This document shows positions 61,953 to 64,000 of a stretch of 64,000 nt of DNA, piece by piece (the stretch's first letter is position 1; the number at the start of each line of letters is the position of its first letter). The stretch spans positions 1 to 64,000 of the forward strand of contig JAAYFF010000012.1 of NCBI GenBank assembly GCA_012728375.1, in the 5' to 3' direction. The position numbers and the translations under genes are program-made. The DNA comes from Bacillota bacterium. GTDB lineage: Bacteria > Bacillota > Dethiobacteria > DTU022 > UBA8154. The notes beneath the pieces were generated by a model, which worked only from the letters and a program-made list of their open reading frames with translations, was not told where the DNA came from and did no database searches.

Positions 61953-62014
61953 GGTTTTTTCTATTGTTTAAATCTTTTTTATCTTGGACGGAGTTAACAG
62001 GGAGGGAGAAAAGG

Positions 62015-63109
62015 TTGAGAGTGAAGGGGATGTGGGCAATTTTGCCGGTCCTGGCTCTGATGGCGATGCTGCTTTGCGGGTGCAATGCAGGGCAGAAAAC
62101 TGCCCAGGAGGTCGAAGAAACCGCTGTGCCTGTGGAGGTGGCGGAAGCATACCGCGGCAGCGTGGAGGTGACCGGCAGTTTTACGGGTGTACTGGAGCCG
62201 GAAATGGTGGTAGACGTGGTACATAAAATGGGCGGAAAGGTAAGCGAAGTAAAGGTAAAAGACGGTGATGAAGTAGGGAAGGGCGATCTGCTGCTAAGCT
62301 TGGATTCAGCAGAACTTTCCGCCCAGCTGGCCCAAGCTGAAGCAAACCTGCAGGTGATCCAGGTTCAGCTGGAGGCCGCGGCAAGCTCCCTGGAAGACAC
62401 AAGGATCCTTTATGAAGAGGATATTGTGCCCCGCCAGCAATTTGAACAGGCAGAAACGCAATATAAAGTTTTGGAAGCCCAGGCCGCCCAAGTTGCAGCA
62501 ACCCTGCAGCTTATCCGCACTCAGCTCAATGAGACCCGAATTACCGCGCCGGTTGGCGGGACGGTCAGCGGGGTAACAATAAACCCGGGAGAGATAGTCG
62601 CTCCCGGTGTTCCTGTAATGACCATCAACAAGCTGGATACAATGGAAGCACACGTCCAGCTGACGGAGAAAGATGTGGGCCGCGTCGCCAAGGGGCAAAA
62701 GGTGAGCGTCCTTGTTTCTGCAGTCGCTCCGGAACCTCTGGAAGGAAAAGTGGTCTCGGTCAGCCCGGTTGCCGATCCCCGGACGAAATCTTATCTAATG
62801 AAGGTAGCCCTTTCCAATAAAGATCGCCGTTTAAAGGCAGGGATGACGGCAACAGTTCAGCTGGTCCTTGCGGAGGAAAAGGATACGGTCGTTGTCCCTG
62901 CAGAAGCGGTGCTGACTAAGGAAGGCCGGCAGGTTGTTTATGTTGTGGAAGGGGACGTGGCTCGGTGCCGCGACGTAACCCCGGGGCTGGAGAACGGGAC
63001 GTCGGTCAGCGTGCTTGAAGGGGTTGAGCCCGGCGAGCTGGTGGTGGTAAGAGGTCAGCATTACCTCGAGGAAGGAAGCCAGGTGACGGTGGTAGGAGGG
63101 GTTGACTGA
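62015..63109 (+). CDS. RND efflux periplasmic-adaptor-type lipoprotein (HlyD/AcrA family)
   Basis: About 364 residues from TTG 62015 with GGAGGGAG six bases upstream. Lipoprotein signal with LLCGC lipobox, then the adaptor fold: biotinyl-lipoyl halves (KVSEVKVKDGDEVGKGDLL, ITAPVGGTVSG), a helical hairpin between them, beta-barrel and membrane-proximal domains. It joins an RND pump to an outer partner; in Gram-positives such adaptors pair with RND permeases without an outer membrane channel. The stop overlaps the permease start. Confidence 0.88.
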   Translation: MRVKGMWAILPVLALMAMLLCGCNAGQKTAQEVEETAVPVEVAEAYRGSVEVTGSFTGVLEPEMVVDVVHKMGGKVSEVKVKDGDEVGKGDLLLSLDSAELSAQLAQAEANLQVIQVQLEAAASSLEDTRILYEEDIVPRQQFEQAETQYKVLEAQAAQVAATLQLIRTQLNETRITAPVGGTVSGVTINPGEIVAPGVPVMTINKLDTMEAHVQLTEKDVGRVAKGQKVSVLVSAVAPEPLEGKVVSVSPVADPRTKSYLMKVALSNKDRRLKAGMTATVQLVLAEEKDTVVVPAEAVLTKEGRQVVYVVEGDVARCRDVTPGLENGTSVSVLEGVEPGELVVVRGQHYLEEGSQVTVVGGVD

Positions 63110-64000
63110 TGAATCCGGCAAATTTTTCCGTCAACCGACCCGTAGCGGTAATCATGGCCGTGCTGGTGGTTATGATGATCGGCACTGTCTCCCTGAGCGG
63201 GCTGTACGTGGACTTGCTTCCGGAGATGAACTTTCCAATGGCTATTGTGCTGACCAGTTATCAGGGATCTGCTCCGCAGGAAGTGGAAAATTTGATCAGC
63301 AAGCCTTTGGAAGAGGTTTTGGGGACAGTGGGAAATATCAAGAATATCAGCTCCATGTCCTCCATGGGGAACTCCATTATTATTGCGGAGTTTGAAACCG
63401 GCACAGATATGGATTTTGCCTCCCTGGAAATGCGTGAAAAGATCGATATGGTCAGGGGGTATCTGCCGGAAGATGCGGGCGACCCCATGGTTATCCAAAT
63501 GGATATTAATATGATGCCCGTGCTGCTTTTGGCCGTCAGCGGCGATCGCCCGCTGGACGAATTAAAAAGCATCGCCGAGGATACTATTAAGCCCCGTATT
63601 GAACGGCGGGACGGGGTGGCCTCGGTAGAAGTGACCGGCGGGCTGACAAGGGAAATTCAGGTGATCGTGGAGCCGGAGAAGCTTGCCGCCCATGGGCTGA
63701 GCATTGCCAATGTGGTGCAGGCCCTGCAGGCGCAAAATATGAATCTTTCCGCGGGCCTGGCTACCAGGGGCAGTCAGGAAATGGCGCTGCGGGTAATCGG
63801 AGAGTTCTCCGGGGTAGACGAGATTGCCGCCGGCAGCCTGACAACTCCTTCGGGCGCGCAGATCCGTTTGGATGATGTGGCCGTAGTTAAGGATGGTTTT
63901 AAAGATACGACCGGTTTCAACAGAAGCGGGGAGCAGCCCGGCATTTTGCTGTCCATACAGAAGCAGTCCGGAGCCAATACGGTTTCTGTGGTGCGGGATG
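63109..64000 (+). CDS. RND efflux permease, AcrB/ACR_tran family (3' partial)
   Basis: Begins at ATG overlapping the adaptor stop (TGATG) behind TAGGAGGGG and runs open to the window end (297 codons). FSVNRPVAVIMAVLVVMM first membrane helix, LLPEMNFPMAIV, porter domain with EVENLISKPLEEVL and VQALQAQNMN, as in hydrophobe/amphiphile RND pumps. It exports toxic hydrophobic compounds or lipids by proton motive force. Confidence 0.9.
   Translation, partial: MNPANFSVNRPVAVIMAVLVVMMIGTVSLSGLYVDLLPEMNFPMAIVLTSYQGSAPQEVENLISKPLEEVLGTVGNIKNISSMSSMGNSIIIAEFETGTDMDFASLEMREKIDMVRGYLPEDAGDPMVIQMDINMMPVLLLAVSGDRPLDELKSIAEDTIKPRIERRDGVASVEVTGGLTREIQVIVEPEKLAAHGLSIANVVQALQAQNMNLSAGLATRGSQEMALRVIGEFSGVDEIAAGSLTTPSGAQIRLDDVAVVKDGFKDTTGFNRSGEQPGILLSIQKQSGANTVSVVRD

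Overview
The window reads as a chromosomal segment of a Gram-positive, probably spore-forming and anaerobic Firmicute of the Peptococcaceae/Desulfotomaculia kind (an inference). Grounds: strong GGAGG ribosome sites with many TTG and GTG starts, S-layer homology (SLH) and 'copper amine oxidase N-terminal' (stalk) surface proteins, a LoaP-type NusG paralogue, a sigma-54 activator next to a phenylacetate-CoA ligase, and no tRNA or rRNA genes. Most of it is an envelope-polysaccharide locus with many scars of gene loss and rearrangement.

Layout. 0-5.8 kb: three secreted surface proteins. 6.0-8.1 kb: a Wzz-like chain-length protein and a LoaP-like antiterminator. 8.2-8.7 kb: a small 23S-IVS-type four-helix-bundle gene between inverted repeats. 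8.7-29.9 kb: one long forward glycan operon: PglE/PglC/PglD-like bacillosamine genes, a PIG-L deacetylase, a formyltransferase-like protein, a GT4, a six-gene acyl-ACP cassette (two KAS III, ketoreductase, ACP, malonyl transferase, Sfp-type PPTase), a NodB-fold protein, an LpxD-like N-acyltransferase, the WbpA-B-D-E-I set for UDP-ManNAc3NAcA, a second GT4, a Wzy-like polymerase and a MurJ-type flippase. 28.2 and 30.1-30.7 kb: fragments of a GT4, a PglF/CapD, GalU and a retropepsin-like gene. 30.7-33.5 kb: a UDP-glucuronate epimerase, a HigBA-type toxin-antitoxin pair and a relB/grpE chimeric scar. 33.6-41.1 kb: a 1440-residue FecR-domain surface protein, the missing PglF-type dehydratase and a CFI-box secreted protein. 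41.1-46.8 kb: a reverse-strand grpE-dnaK-TPR-J-protein chaperone module between direct repeats, then an AbrB-like regulator. 47.2-50.2 kb: an FnIII/stalk surface protein and a decayed toxin-antitoxin cassette between two copies of a terminator hairpin. 50.3-53.2 kb: reverse genes for an epimerase, a flippase-like membrane protein and a UbiA prenyltransferase. 53.4-58.3 kb: a second epimerase, a HEPN/MNT pair, a GT39-like membrane transferase and a phosphodiester glycosidase. 58.4-61.8 kb: PAS-sigma54 activator, a sigma-54 promoter, a 64-residue protein and a phenylacetate-CoA-ligase-like enzyme. 61.9-64 kb: an RND efflux operon running off the end, behind a clear sigma-A promoter and a TetR-like operator.

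How it fits together. PglF (38 kb), PglE and PglD would make UDP-diacetylbacillosamine, and PglC would load it on undecaprenyl phosphate. The Wbp set would supply a diacetamido uronic acid. GT4 enzymes extend, MurJ/Wzy/Wzz flip and polymerise, and LoaP would keep polymerase going through the >20 kb transcript. The most unusual part is the acyl-ACP cassette beside an LpxD-like gene. With condensing enzymes and a ketoreductase but no dehydratase or enoyl reductase, it should stop at a 3-hydroxyacyl-ACP, the kind of donor LpxD enzymes use. This suggests a Gram-positive route to an N-(3-hydroxyacyl) amino sugar analogous to early lipid A chemistry.
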